From JAWKUK01 sp041398605 (GTDB lineage: Bacteria > Planctomycetota > UBA1135 > GCA-002686595), in assembly GCA_041398605.1 (NCBI GenBank), contig JAWKUK010000022.1, positions 1-64,000 of the forward strand: a stretch of 64,000 nt of DNA, written 5' to 3'. The notes under the pieces are model-generated. The model was given only the letters and a program-made list of their open reading frames with translations. It was not told the DNA's origin and did not search any database. Every line of letters begins with the position of its first letter. The first letter of the stretch is position 1. Shown here in pieces: positions 7,970 through 18,500 of this stretch. The position numbers were made by a program, and so were the translations under genes.

Positions 7970-9793
7970 ATGTCGTCTCTCTCGCTGCGCGTGGTTGCGG
8001 CGCTCGTCGCGCTCACGACGACGCTCGTACCTTCGTACGCCAGCTCCCCCCAGGAGACGCCGCGCGAGCTGATCGAGAAGGTCAAGGACCAGAAGGACCG
8101 CTCTGCCGGCGCCTGGTTCGAGACCCTCGGTTCGCGGCGAGATGCCGCAGGCCTCAAGGCGCTCGAGCAGGCGCTCGGGATCGTCAAGAGTGAAGCGAAG
8201 TTGTCGGAGGTGGCGCGGGCCCTCCGGCACTTCGCCGGGGTCTCCCCTCAAGAAGCGCGCGCGCTGCAGCTGCTGCGCGACCTCGCCTTGGACCGCAAGC
8301 CGTCCGAGGCGCGCGCGGGTACGAAGGGCCTCGTGGCCTTCGGGCCGCCGGCGCTCGACACGTTGCGCAGCGTGATCCCGTCCGTGACGGACGACGTCGC
8401 GCGCGCGCTCGGCCTGCCGCCCCTGTTGCCGGAGCTCATCGCGGCGGCCGACGTGAAGAGCGTCGAGCTCGTGCTCGCTGCGTGGCGCTCGCCCCATTCG
8501 GGGAGCCGCGACAGGGGGCTCGAAGTCCTGCGCGCCTTCCGCTCCGTCGACGCGCTGGCCGCGATGGGGCGCGTCGTGTCGAACGAGGACGCCGCGCGCC
8601 CGGTGCGCGAGCTCGTCCTCGGCGCGGTCGCGGGGATGCAGCTCAATGGCGACGCGCTCGAGGAGGCCGACGAGGTCATCGACCGCGGGCTCGTCGCCAA
8701 GGACGACGCGGTGCGTTACCGCGCCCTCGAGGCGACCGTCGCGCGCGGCCGCGCGCTGCGCAAGCAGCCGATCGAGCTGCTCACGCGCTCCGAAGCCGAC
8801 GAGCTGCGGCGGCTCGCGCACGTCGCCTTGGCGCGCCTCGAGCTGGGCGACGGCGACGCCCCCTCGCGCGACGTGCTGAACCTCGCCCGCTCCAAGGATC
8901 CCGCTGCGCGCCAGGCCGCGGCGCTCGAGCTCGCGCGCCTTGGCACCGACGACGCGCTCGACGCGCTCGCGGCGCTCCTGACGGACCCCGATGCCCGCGT
9001 GCGCAGCGAAGCGATCCGCGCCGTCGCGGCGCGCCGCAAGGCATCGTCGGTCGTCACGCTGATCGATCGGCTGGACGGCGAGTCGGGCAAGCTGCGCCTC
9101 GAGGTGCATTGGGCGCTGCGCATGCTGACCGGCGTCGACAATGGCAGCCGCTCACCGCGTTGGCGCGCGTGGTGGAAGGGGGAAGGCGCGACCTTCGAGA
9201 TCCCGTCGCTCGCCGCGGCGCAGCAGGCCGAGGACGCCCGCAAGGACCGCAAGGACGACAACTCGTCGAAGGCCAGCTTCTATGGCCTCCAGGTGCTCTC
9301 CGATCGACTCGCGTTTGTCATCGACGTCAGCGGCTCGATGAACGCGAAGGCGTACGCCGGCAAGACCCGCCTCGAGACCGCGAAGGAAGAGCTGTCGGGC
9401 GTGGTCGAGCGCTTGCAGGCAGACGATCGCTTCAACGTGATCGCGTTCAGCACTGGGGTCAACGACTGGGTCAAGGAGCTCGTTGCCGCGGACCAGAAGC
9501 GACGTGGCGATGCCTTGGCCTTCATCCAGCGCCTGCGGCCGAACGGCGGGACCGCGATCTACGACGGCCTCGCGCGCGCGTTCGCGGACACTACGGTGGA
9601 CACGATCTACCTCCTGACCGACGGCGACCCGAGCGGCGGCCTCGTCACCGACCCGGCGGAGATCCGCAGCGAGGTCGCGCGCTGGAACTCGTCCCGCAAG
9701 GTCACGATCCACTGCGTCGCGGTCGGCCAGGATCGCCCGCTCTTGCGCGAGCTCGCGGCGGACTCGGGCGGGACGTATACGCGGATCGATTGA
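7970..9793 (+). CDS. Secreted HEAT-repeat protein with C-terminal von Willebrand A domain
   Basis: 607 aa with a signal peptide (MSSLSLRVVAALVALTTTLVPSYAS). Residues about 30-400 are Ala/Leu/Arg-rich helical repeats of the HEAT type. A vWA domain starts near residue 448 and has an intact metal-ion site: D-V-S-G-S-M, then N-G-G-T-A-I-Y-D, then L-T-D-G-D-P. It probably binds a partner protein outside the cytoplasm; no enzyme motif is visible. The 225-base gap upstream contains no gene I can support. A similar HEAT/vWA design recurs at 28179-29543. Confidence 0.75.
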   Translation: MSSLSLRVVAALVALTTTLVPSYASSPQETPRELIEKVKDQKDRSAGAWFETLGSRRDAAGLKALEQALGIVKSEAKLSEVARALRHFAGVSPQEARALQLLRDLALDRKPSEARAGTKGLVAFGPPALDTLRSVIPSVTDDVARALGLPPLLPELIAAADVKSVELVLAAWRSPHSGSRDRGLEVLRAFRSVDALAAMGRVVSNEDAARPVRELVLGAVAGMQLNGDALEEADEVIDRGLVAKDDAVRYRALEATVARGRALRKQPIELLTRSEADELRRLAHVALARLELGDGDAPSRDVLNLARSKDPAARQAAALELARLGTDDALDALAALLTDPDARVRSEAIRAVAARRKASSVVTLIDRLDGESGKLRLEVHWALRMLTGVDNGSRSPRWRAWWKGEGATFEIPSLAAAQQAEDARKDRKDDNSSKASFYGLQVLSDRLAFVIDVSGSMNAKAYAGKTRLETAKEELSGVVERLQADDRFNVIAFSTGVNDWVKELVAADQKRRGDALAFIQRLRPNGGTAIYDGLARAFADTTVDTIYLLTDGDPSGGLVTDPAEIRSEVARWNSSRKVTIHCVAVGQDRPLLRELAADSGGTYTRID

Positions 9794-9850
9794 CCGCGTT
9801 GGCGGATCCGGAGGCGCCAGCGACAAGCCGAGGTCGTAGACTCGACCCGC

Positions 9851-12235
9851 GTGGACACCGTCGCAAAGGCGCGCGAAGAGCGCGCGAGTTTCACTGACCT
9901 CCTGCCGACCGGCCTCTGGTTCGGCGGCCTCCTGGCCATCGCTCGGCTCTGGCTGCTCGTCGCGGCGGCGCCGGACCTGACGCCAGAGGAGGCCGCGATC
10001 CAGCGCTGGTCGGTCTTGTACTCCTTCCCGTCGCTCCTCGCTGAGGCGGCGGTCGCCGGCGTCGTCGCGGGCATGTTGCTCGTGACCGCAGCGAATCGGC
10101 GCTCGAACGGGCTGCGGCTGATCGCGCTCGTCGCCGCGGTCGTGATCGCGACGCTCTATCTGGCGGGTTTGCCGCCCGCGGCGGGCGCGCGCGCGGTCCC
10201 GGGCCTCGATCGCGACGTCGCGCTGCTCGGCGGCGGTATCGCGCTCATCGCCGCTCTGCTGGCGCATACGGGCAATCTCGTGCGCGGCGCGCTGGCCCTC
10301 GCGACCGCCGGATTGGTCGCGGTCGCACTGCCCGTCGCCGTGACGCGGGTGCTCGCCGACGACGCGCCGACGATGACGCGCCGCCTCGTGATCGCCGACA
10401 TCGTCGCGTCGCAGGACTCGTGGCGCATCCTCCAGCAGCGTGAAGGCGCGCCGCCTACGCCGGTCACGTTGACGCCGATCGTGGACCAGCACGCGGACGT
10501 GGCGGACAAGCCCTCGATCCGGATGGCGCCGCCGTGCGCGGTCGGCTTCGACGTGCCTGTCGAGGCCGGCGAGTGTGTCCTGCGCGCGTCCGCGGGCGCG
10601 GATCAGTCGGTCATCCAGCGCCTGCCCCCTGGCCTCGCGGCGCTCGCCATCGACTACAGCGTCGAGGTGGATGGCGCGGTCGTGTGGAGCGAGCGGGTCG
10701 AACACGCGCGCATGCGGCTCGGCGCGTGGGAGCCGGAGCAGTACGCGTGGCGCCACGCCGGTGGCGCCGCGGGAGTCCGCCTGCGCCCAGGTCAACGTGT
10801 CGTGCTGCGCACCGCGTTCGCGCCGGACCAGGACCTCTCAGCGCTCGACACACAGAGGGGCCTGGACCTCGGCTTCGGCGGCGTGGTGCTGGAGCGCACC
10901 GCGCAGCGCGCGCGCACCGTCGCGCGGCCGGACGCGCCCAACATCGTGTTCGTCGTGATGGACACGCAGCGCGCGGACCGGCTGGGCTGCTACGGATACG
11001 GGCGCCCTGTGTCGCCGCACGTCGATGCGCTCGCCGAGCGCGGGGTCTTGTTCGAGGACGCGTACGCGACCGCGAGCTGGACATGGCCTTCGACGGCGTC
11101 GATGTTGACGGCGATGCTGCCTGGCGAGCACGGCGTGACGGACGCCGCGCATTGCACGCTGTCCTACTCGCTCCAGACGCTGGCGGAGGCGCTGCAGGCG
11201 CGCGGCTACACGACCGCCGCGTTCTCCGGGAACCCGCTCATCGTGGAGCAGCGGCAGTTCGACCAAGGCTTCGAGCACTTCGATGGCTCGGTGCCCGAGT
11301 TCCGCATGTCCGACGAGCTCGTGCCGCCAGCGCTCGATTGGCTGCGGCGCCACGCGGGCGCGCGGTTCTTCCTCTATTTGCACCTCGTCGACCCGCACAC
11401 GCCGCATCGCCCGCACCCTGACGAGGCCGCGCGCCTCGGGCTCGGCGCGCCGCCAGAGGCCTGGCCGGAGCGCGGCGCCGACGGGATCCCCGTGCACCCG
11501 GAGTCGAAGGGCTACGAGGTCACGCCCGACGTCGCGCGCTACATGCAGGACGAGTACGACGCGAGCGTCGCGACCGGCGACCGCTGGTTCGGCGCGGTGA
11601 TGGACGAGCTCGCCCGCCTCGGCCTGACCGACCGCACGGTCGTTTGTTTTACGGCGGACCACGGCGAGGGGCTGCTCGACCACGGCCTGCGCGGCCATGG
11701 CAACTCGGTCTTTGTCGAAGAGGTGCGCGTGCCGCTCATCTTCGCGGGGCCGGGCCTCACGCCGGGGCGGCGTGTCCGCGGCCCGGTGTCCAATCGTCAC
11801 ATCGGCTCCACGCTGGCCGCGTACGGCGGCACGGAGCTCGGCTCGCGCGATCCGCGGCACCTGATCGACGACGCGCCGTTGGAGACCGCGGTCTTCGGCA
11901 CGCGCCGCGGGCGCGTCGGCGCAGAGGGCAACCTTGTGCTGCACGGAATGTGCGCCGGGGAATGGGTGCTGCACTGGCGCGAGCGCCCGCTCGAGGGCGG
12001 GATGCTCGCGCCGGTCGACGTCGTGCGCGCGGACCTCGGGCTCTACGACATGACCGCGGACCCGCGCCAGCGCAACAACCTCGTCGCGATCGAGGAAGGG
12101 CGCGCGCGGGACCTCCTGGCGCGCCTCCAGGCCGCGTTGAATGACGCGAGTCAGCACGCGCCGAGCCTCGTCGCTGGCGTCGGCGCGGGCGGCCAACAGA
12201 CGCTGCAGCACATCGGGTACGCCGGCAACGATTGA
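9851..12235 (+). CDS. Polytopic membrane protein with sulfatase-fold domain lacking the formylglycine residue
   Basis: 794 aa from a GTG. About five transmembrane helices (residues 17-165) precede an extracytoplasmic beta region and an alkaline-phosphatase-superfamily sulfatase domain from about residue 363: N-I-V-F-V-V-M-D-T-Q-R-A-D at the metal site, later F-T-A-D-H-G-E-G-L. In true sulfatases the sequence C/S-x-P-S-R carries the residue that becomes formylglycine. Here the matching stretch reads T-W-P-S-T, with Thr411 in the Cys position and Thr415 in the Arg position. Threonine is the nucleophile in related phosphoethanolamine and glycerol-phosphate transferases of this superfamily, so a transferase or phosphodiesterase role is possible. 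Calling it a sulfatase would be unsafe. Confidence 0.75.
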   Translation: MDTVAKAREERASFTDLLPTGLWFGGLLAIARLWLLVAAAPDLTPEEAAIQRWSVLYSFPSLLAEAAVAGVVAGMLLVTAANRRSNGLRLIALVAAVVIATLYLAGLPPAAGARAVPGLDRDVALLGGGIALIAALLAHTGNLVRGALALATAGLVAVALPVAVTRVLADDAPTMTRRLVIADIVASQDSWRILQQREGAPPTPVTLTPIVDQHADVADKPSIRMAPPCAVGFDVPVEAGECVLRASAGADQSVIQRLPPGLAALAIDYSVEVDGAVVWSERVEHARMRLGAWEPEQYAWRHAGGAAGVRLRPGQRVVLRTAFAPDQDLSALDTQRGLDLGFGGVVLERTAQRARTVARPDAPNIVFVVMDTQRADRLGCYGYGRPVSPHVDALAERGVLFEDAYATASWTWPSTASMLTAMLPGEHGVTDAAHCTLSYSLQTLAEALQARGYTTAAFSGNPLIVEQRQFDQGFEHFDGSVPEFRMSDELVPPALDWLRRHAGARFFLYLHLVDPHTPHRPHPDEAARLGLGAPPEAWPERGADGIPVHPESKGYEVTPDVARYMQDEYDASVATGDRWFGAVMDELARLGLTDRTVVCFTADHGEGLLDHGLRGHGNSVFVEEVRVPLIFAGPGLTPGRRVRGPVSNRHIGSTLAAYGGTELGSRDPRHLIDDAPLETAVFGTRRGRVGAEGNLVLHGMCAGEWVLHWRERPLEGGMLAPVDVVRADLGLYDMTADPRQRNNLVAIEEGRARDLLARLQAALNDASQHAPSLVAGVGAGGQQTLQHIGYAGND

Positions 12236-12374
12236 GCGCGCGGGCCCAGTGAGGCGCGTCGAGGCCGCACTGTGTGCGCGCCGCTGCGCCCTCACCGAGC
12301 CTGCTTTTGGCGACCGGGTCGAAGAAGAAGGGTGGAGGAGAGTACGGGAATGCGCCGATACTCTCGATCACACC

Positions 12375-13559
12375 ATGAGCCCGAACCCTCCTAGCGGCGG
12401 CCCCCCGCCCAGTCACTGGCCGCCGAAGCTCGGCGGCGCCGGACGCCCGCAGTTTCCCAGCCCGCCCCCGGTCGTACGCTTCGCCGGCGTGCTCGTCCTC
12501 ATCGCAGCGCTGTCGCTGGTCGTGCTCGCGTCCCGCGGCGGCCTCGGCGTCATGCAGGTCGAGGCCAACGAGATCGCCGTGCGCGTCAACTTCTTGACGG
12601 GCGAAGAGTCGGTCATCACGCAGCCCGGCTATCAGTTCTACCTGCCTTTCGTCCAAGCGATCTACCCGCTGGACCGGACGACGCAGGAGTACGTGATGTC
12701 CGGCACGAGCCGCGAGTCGGTCGACACGCCCAACCAGGCGCAGCGCCTCACCGTGCGCGCCAACGACGGCTCGAACTTCTGGTTCCAGGAGATGCGCATC
12801 CAGTACGAGCTCGTGCCTTCGTCAGCGGACCGCGTGCTGTCGGACTCCGGCCCTGGAGACTCCTTCAAGGAGGAGTGGATCAAGGGGCACGCGCGCTCGA
12901 TCCTGCGCGACGAGTTCGGGCGCTACAGCGCCGTCGAGGTCGCGAACCCGACGGTGTACAAGCAGGCGCCGGAGGCGGCGCGCACGCGCCTGAACGCGCT
13001 GCTCGAGTCGCACGGCATCCACATCGTGCGCATCATCACGCCGAACCCGAAGTTCGACGAGCGCTACGAGCGCGCGATCGACGACCGCAAGGAGGCGGAC
13101 CAAGAGGTCCAGGAGCTCAAGGCGCGCGCCGAGCAGCTCGAGCAAGTGCGCGAGCAGCGGCTCGCCGCGGTGCGGAAGGAGAAAGAGGTCGAGATGCAGA
13201 CCCTCGAGGGCGAGCTCTCGAAGGAGCTCTTGGCGTCCGAGCGCGACGCGATCCGCATCCAGCGCGGCGCCGATGCCTTCGCGGCGACGCGTGTCGCCGA
13301 GGGGCAGGCCGAGCGCGAGCAGCTCTTGGCGCAGGCAGAGGGCCTCACGCAGAAGTACACCAAAGAGGCCGAGGGCATCGCGAGCCGCGCGAAGGCCCTC
13401 GCGCAACGCGGCGAGGTCATCGTGCGCGAGGCGCTCGTCGAGAAGCTCCTGGGCGTCAAGTTCACGTTCGTACCGTACAGCCGCGACCCGGCCCCGCAGC
13501 GGCTCGAGCACTCTGGCTCGCGCGACGCGGTCGACCCCAGCATGCTTGGAGGGAGCTGA
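12375..13559 (+). CDS. hflK: SPFH/Band 7 protein, HflK-like
   Basis: 394 aa. A Pro/Gly-rich cytoplasmic start is followed by one transmembrane helix (about 37-57), then the SPFH domain (about 60-250) and a long Glu/Ala/Arg coiled coil (about 235-350). This is the HflK layout. HflK and HflC form a large ring around the membrane protease FtsH. The next gene begins one base after its stop, so they are certainly one operon. The symbol reflects domain order and pairing; the proteins may instead be general stomatin/prohibitin-like partners. Confidence 0.7.
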   Translation: MSPNPPSGGPPPSHWPPKLGGAGRPQFPSPPPVVRFAGVLVLIAALSLVVLASRGGLGVMQVEANEIAVRVNFLTGEESVITQPGYQFYLPFVQAIYPLDRTTQEYVMSGTSRESVDTPNQAQRLTVRANDGSNFWFQEMRIQYELVPSSADRVLSDSGPGDSFKEEWIKGHARSILRDEFGRYSAVEVANPTVYKQAPEAARTRLNALLESHGIHIVRIITPNPKFDERYERAIDDRKEADQEVQELKARAEQLEQVREQRLAAVRKEKEVEMQTLEGELSKELLASERDAIRIQRGADAFAATRVAEGQAEREQLLAQAEGLTQKYTKEAEGIASRAKALAQRGEVIVREALVEKLLGVKFTFVPYSRDPAPQRLEHSGSRDAVDPSMLGGS

Positions 13560-13560
13560 C

Positions 13561-14628
13561 ATGAAAGGCATCGCACGACTCATCATTGGCGTCGCGGGGC
13601 TCTTCCTCGTGATGGCGTTCGCGCTCGCGTTCCTGACGGTGCGCGTCGAGCCGTGGCAGATCGGGGTCAAGCAGAACCTGATCGCGGGCGGCGTCGCCGA
13701 GCAGGACTACGGCACCGGCTTCCGCATGCGGATCCCCGGCATGCATGCGTGGCACCTCTTGGAGCGGCGCACACACTTCATCTCCTTCTCGGACACGCGC
13801 AGCGACTTCCCGGTCGCGGACGAGCGGCCGCCGCTCGAGATCCGCACCAAGGACAACAACCTCGCCACCTACGACGTCACGGTGACGTACCGCATCCTCG
13901 ACGGCGAGGCGCACTTGATCGTCGCTGAGGGCAACAAGTTCAGCTACCGCGATCGTGTCCTGACGACGGTCGAGTCGGTGCTGCGCGAAGGCCTCGCGGA
14001 GCTCGCCTCCGAGGAGACGTACAGCACGGACGAGCGCCTGCGCGTCGTCGAGGAGATCATGCCGCGGCTGAAGACGGCCTTGGAGGGCAACCATGTCGTA
14101 CCCCAGCAGGTCCTGATCCGCGCGATCCGCTTCCCCGAGGGCTACGAGCAGCGCTTGCAGGAGAAGCAACTGACCTACCAGACCCGCGAGCTCGCCGAGG
14201 CGCAGAAGTTCGTCGAGGACCAGCGCGCGATCACGGAGACACGCTCGGCTGAGATCGCGGCGGCCGAGAAGTCGCTGCGCGGTGACTGGGACAAGCAGCT
14301 GCAGGAGAAGAGCTCGAACAACCAGGTCAAAGTCGCCGAGATCCTCGCAGCAGCGGACGTCTACGACCGCGGCACGCGGGCCCGGGCGGACGCGCTCTAC
14401 ACAACGTCCGTCGCCGAGGGCAACCTGGCGATCGAGACGGCGGAGGCGCTCCGCGACGAGCTGCGCAACGCGGCCCTCGACACTGTCGGCGGTCGGATCT
14501 ATCTCGCCCAGAAGGCCGCGACGAACCTGCAGTTCGAGAGCGTGACGCTGAACTCGAACGACCCGCGGGTCCCGAGCGTGATCGACCTCGACGCGCTCGT
14601 GAAGATGCTCGTCGGCGAGTCGAAGTAA
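13561..14628 (+). CDS. hflC: SPFH/Band 7 protein, HflC-like
   Basis: 355 aa. The start is well supported: GGAGGGAGCTGAC immediately precedes the ATG, one of the few strong Shine-Dalgarno sites in the window. One transmembrane helix spans residues 3-25, followed by an SPFH domain (V-R-V-E-P-W-Q-I-G-V...) and a coiled coil rich in AEIAAAEKS-type heptads. It is the partner of the preceding HflK-like protein, with a 1-nt gap. A strong hairpin terminator follows at 14660. Confidence 0.7.
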   Translation: MKGIARLIIGVAGLFLVMAFALAFLTVRVEPWQIGVKQNLIAGGVAEQDYGTGFRMRIPGMHAWHLLERRTHFISFSDTRSDFPVADERPPLEIRTKDNNLATYDVTVTYRILDGEAHLIVAEGNKFSYRDRVLTTVESVLREGLAELASEETYSTDERLRVVEEIMPRLKTALEGNHVVPQQVLIRAIRFPEGYEQRLQEKQLTYQTRELAEAQKFVEDQRAITETRSAEIAAAEKSLRGDWDKQLQEKSSNNQVKVAEILAAADVYDRGTRARADALYTTSVAEGNLAIETAEALRDELRNAALDTVGGRIYLAQKAATNLQFESVTLNSNDPRVPSVIDLDALVKMLVGESK

Positions 14629-14659
14629 GGGCCCGGAACAAGGTTCCGACCAGGGCTCC

Positions 14660-14697
14660 AGAGGCCGAGCCAGGGCGCACGCCCTGGCTCGGCCTCT
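14660..14697 (+). terminator. Perfect 17-bp hairpin after the HflK/HflC pair
   Basis: Arms 14660-14676 and 14681-14697 are exact reverse complements around a GCAC loop, 31 bases after the hflC-like stop and 130 bases before the next gene. Only three T residues follow a GCG, so a classical U-tract is weak. It is still the best factor-independent terminator candidate in the window. A smaller hairpin (CGGAAC...GTTCCG) lies just upstream. Confidence 0.7.
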
Positions 14698-14828
14698 GCG
14701 TTTCCGGGCGCAGCGCGCGGGGGCAGCGGCGGCAGCGCCCCAGGTCCATCGTCGAGGCGGATTCGGCAAGATCTCGCCAAGAGGTCCCAGCGGGGCGGCG
14801 TTGTGCTCCCCGGAAGACCTGACATGGC

Positions 14829-15464
14829 ATGACCGAAGACGCCTCGGATGGAACTCTCCTGGACCGGTGGCGCGCTGGCGAGACCGCTGCATTCGTGGTC
14901 CTCGTCGAGCGCTACCAGGCGCCGCTCCTGAGACACGCCCACAGCGTGCTGGGGCCCGCACGGTCCGGCGGAGGCCGCGGGCCGGAGGACGTCGTACAGG
15001 AGGCCTTCCTGAAGCTCGCCGAGGCGCCACCCGCGCTGCCCGAGCGCTGCCGCGGCGACGCTGCCGCGGAGCGCGCGCAGCTCGGCGCCTGGCTCCACAC
15101 CGTCACGAGGAACCTCTGTATGGACACGTTACGCGCCGACCGCCGCAGGCAATACCGCGAGGGCGAAGCGGCGCCCGAGCACTCCGTCACCGACGGCGGG
15201 CTCAAGGGCGTCGAGGCCGAGGACACACGGGCCGCCGTGCAGCGCTCGCTCGACAAGCTCCCGCAGGACCAACGCGAAGTGCTGGTCCTGCGCCTGCTCG
15301 GCGAGAAGAGCTACTCCGAGATCGCCGACATCACGGGCCGCAAGGTCGGCACGGTCGGCTGGCTCATCAGCGTGGGCTTGAAGGCCCTCACCAGGGAGCT
15401 CGCGCCGCTCCTCGTCGGCGCGCCGCTGGGCAGCGGTGACGGAGCCGCGCGGCTGCAGGCCTGA
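14829..15464 (+). CDS. ECF-type RNA polymerase sigma factor
   Basis: 211 aa. Region 2 (residues about 10-100) contains V-x-R-Y-Q-A-P-L-L-R-H-A and P-E-D-V-V-Q-E-A-F-L-K-L. Region 4 (140-195) contains L-P-Q-D-Q-R-E-V-L-V-L-R and the helix-turn-helix Y-S-E-I-A-D-I-T-G-R-K-V-G-T-V. The next gene, 53 nt downstream, has an anti-sigma-like N-terminus and a transmembrane helix, so the two probably form a sigma/regulator pair. No promoter of matching type was identified. Confidence 0.85.
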   Translation: MTEDASDGTLLDRWRAGETAAFVVLVERYQAPLLRHAHSVLGPARSGGGRGPEDVVQEAFLKLAEAPPALPERCRGDAAAERAQLGAWLHTVTRNLCMDTLRADRRRQYREGEAAPEHSVTDGGLKGVEAEDTRAAVQRSLDKLPQDQREVLVLRLLGEKSYSEIADITGRKVGTVGWLISVGLKALTRELAPLLVGAPLGSGDGAARLQA

Positions 15465-15517
15465 GGCCCGGCGCGCAACGCGCACGACGCAGAACACAGA
15501 ACAACACGAGCGAGACC

Positions 15518-18500
15518 ATGGAAGACAACCACGACATGCAAGAGCTGAGCGCGGAGGACGCGCTGCACGCGGCGCTGTGCGCGCTGGCGCTGGGCGAGCT
15601 GGCCGGAGACGAGGCCGCGGCCCTCGAGGCGCGCGTCGCTGCCGAGCCCGAGCTCGGCGCGCAGTACGCCGAAGCGCGCGCGACGATCGCGTTGGTGCGC
15701 ACGAGCCTCGCCGGCGGCGACGCGCTGCCGCCCGAGCACATGGAGCGCCTCTTGGAGGGCGCGCGCCAACAGGCCCAGCCGACGCCGATCCTGCACCTCG
15801 CTTGGTACCGGCAGCCGGCGGTGCGGCTCGCGGCGAGCCTCGTGCTGCTGGCGGGCGCGGGGTTCGTCGGGCTGCGCCTGGTGGACCAGGGCCAGCGCGC
15901 GGCTGACGACAGCAGCGCGCGGCTGCTCGAGCGTTCGTCGAACGCTGGGGCGGCCGTGGCTGGGGTCCCCGCCCACGAGCCGGCGGATGAGTTGGCCGTG
16001 GATCCGGCTGAAGTGAAGGCTTCGCGCGCTGAGCTCGAGCCTTTGATGGAGGCCGCGGCCAGGGACGCATACGTCCGGCGCCTCACTGCCGGGGAGATCC
16101 GCCAGAATGGTCAGCCGAAGTACGTCGATCCGGACGCGGAGACGGTCGCGGTGGACGGCTTCGTTGACCACTCGGCGTCGCCCACGAGCGAGCCTGTCCC
16201 AGCGCCAGATGCGTCCGCTCTCGCTGCCCTCGGGTACGCCTCGGATGCCGTCACCGAGCGCGAGCAGGTGCTCGCGCAGCGGGCGCTGGGGGACGTGACG
16301 AATGGCCACGAGGAGGTGGCTGCACTAGGGTTGAACCTAGGTGAAGCCCAAGGGGAGAGCAAGAACGCCGCAGGCGTGCCTAACGCGCGCTTCTTCTTCG
16401 AGGCCGGGGAGCTCGCAGCCGCGCCCAAGGCCGGCGAAGAGACGCACTTTGCGGGCGTCGTCACGTCCACCGGCCGTTCGGGTCCGTCGTCACCCGGCCC
16501 TGGCGGCGCTCCTGCTCGCCGGGTAGCCCCGAGCGCCCCGAGCACCCCGAACGCGGGGAGCGCCCCGAATCCCCCAGTACCCCCAGGTGCTCCTCGGCCG
16601 GCGCAGGCGCCGCCCACCTCGACCACGCCCCTCGGCGGCGGCGGTGGAGCCGGTGGCGTTCTTGCTGGTCCGCAGCCCAGCGACTCCCGCTCCCAAGCGG
16701 CCCCGGAAGCGCTGGCACCGGAACAACCCCTCGCCGCGCCGGCCCCGGTACGGGAAGAGCGGCTGCGTAAGCGTTCCGCTGTCACGGCTGCGAGCGAGCC
16801 CAGGGACGCCGTCAGCGACGAGCTAGCGCTCGGTCGGGTCGGCGCGAGCCGCGAAGCTGCGCCGGCGACCGACCGAGGGCGAGGCAAGCAGGCGAAGGAC
16901 GAGGGCCCGGATGAGATGACGCGCGCTATCGGCGGCTTCAGTCCTGGCTCGCCCCTTCCGCGCCTCAGCGACGAGCAGCTAGAGCTCATGGTTGACCAGG
17001 AGTGGGCGCGCTTCCACCGCGACTGCCAGCTGCGGCCCAACGAGCGCCCGCGCGACATGTACTTCCGCTTCTGGGGCGACAACGCCTTCGTCGCGACCGC
17101 GCAGGACGCGCAGAGCACCTTCGGCGCCGACGTCGACACGGCGAGCTATGCGCTCGCGCGCCGCTACTTGCGTGAGGGTCAGCGCCCGGAGCGCGCCCAG
17201 ATCCGGACCGAGGAGTTCGTCAATGCGTTCACGCCGGACCTTGTGCCGCCGTCCGAGGAGACGTTTGCGCTCTCGTTGGAGCTCGCGCCGACCCCCTTCG
17301 GCGAGGACGCGAACCACTGGCTCTTGCGCGTCGGCGTGCGCGGCAAGGAGGTCGCCAAGGACCAACGCGAGCCGCTGAACCTGACGTTTGTCGTCGACAC
17401 CTCGGGCTCGATGCGCGAGGGCGACCGCCTGGAGCTCGTGAAGCACGCGATGCGCCTCCTGGTGACCCAGCTCGACGCGCGCGACACGATCGCGATCGTG
17501 GCGTATTCGAACGAGGCGCGGCAGGTCCTGGGGGCGACCTCGGCCGCGCGGCGCGACCTGATCGAGAGCGCGATCCAGCCCCTGTCGCCAAACGGCAGCA
17601 CCAACGCCGAGGCGGGGCTGCGCATGGGCTACGCGATGGCCGAGACGATGCTCGCGAGCGGCACGTACAACCGCGTCGTGTTCCTGTCTGACGGCGTCGC
17701 GAACATGGGGCAGACGGACCAGGACCGCATCAACGGCGACGTCAAGCGCTTCCGCGACGCGGGCATCTACCTGAACACGATCGGCGTGGGGATGAACAAC
17801 CACAACGACGCGTTCCTGGAGCAGCTCGCGAACAAGGGCGACGGCATCTGTGACTACGTCGATGACGCCAAGGCCGCCCAAAAGGCGATCGTCGAGCGCT
17901 TCACCGGCGCGTTTGTGCCGATCGCGAGCGACGTGAAGCTGCAGGTCGAGTTCGACCCGGCGCAAGTGCTGCGCTGGCGCCAGCTCGGCTACGAGAACCG
18001 CGCCATCGCGGACCGGGACTTCCGCAACGACAAGGTCGACGCGGGCGAGGTCGGCGCTGGGCACCAGGTCACGTGCCTGTACGAGGTCGAGCTCGCGCCG
18101 GACCTCTCCAAGCAGGATCTTCGACGCGCGCTTGCGACGCTGCGCGTGCGCTGGAAGGCGCCGAAGCAGGCGCGCCAGGACGTGAACGAGGTCGACGTGT
18201 TCGAGCGCGAGACGGCGCTCGACTACGGGCTCGCCGCGGGATCGTTCCAAGCCGCGTCACTCGGATTCCGAAGGGCGGCGCTGGCGGCGGAGTTTGCAGA
18301 GGTCCTGCGCCGCTCGAGCCATGCGCGCTTCGACTCCTATGCCGCTCTGGTCAGCGAGCTAGGCGCGCTCATGGACGCCTCATCACGCGGGGGTGAGCAG
18401 AAGGTGATCGAGGAGCTCGTCGAATTGGCGGACCTCGTGCGGCGCGCGGACGCGCTGGGGTTCGGTCGCGCGGTGCCGGTGACCAATTTGGAGCGCACGA

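Noticed and set aside
9851..12235. Ordinary sulfatase
   Set aside because: The formylglycine Cys/Ser and the following Arg are both replaced by Thr.
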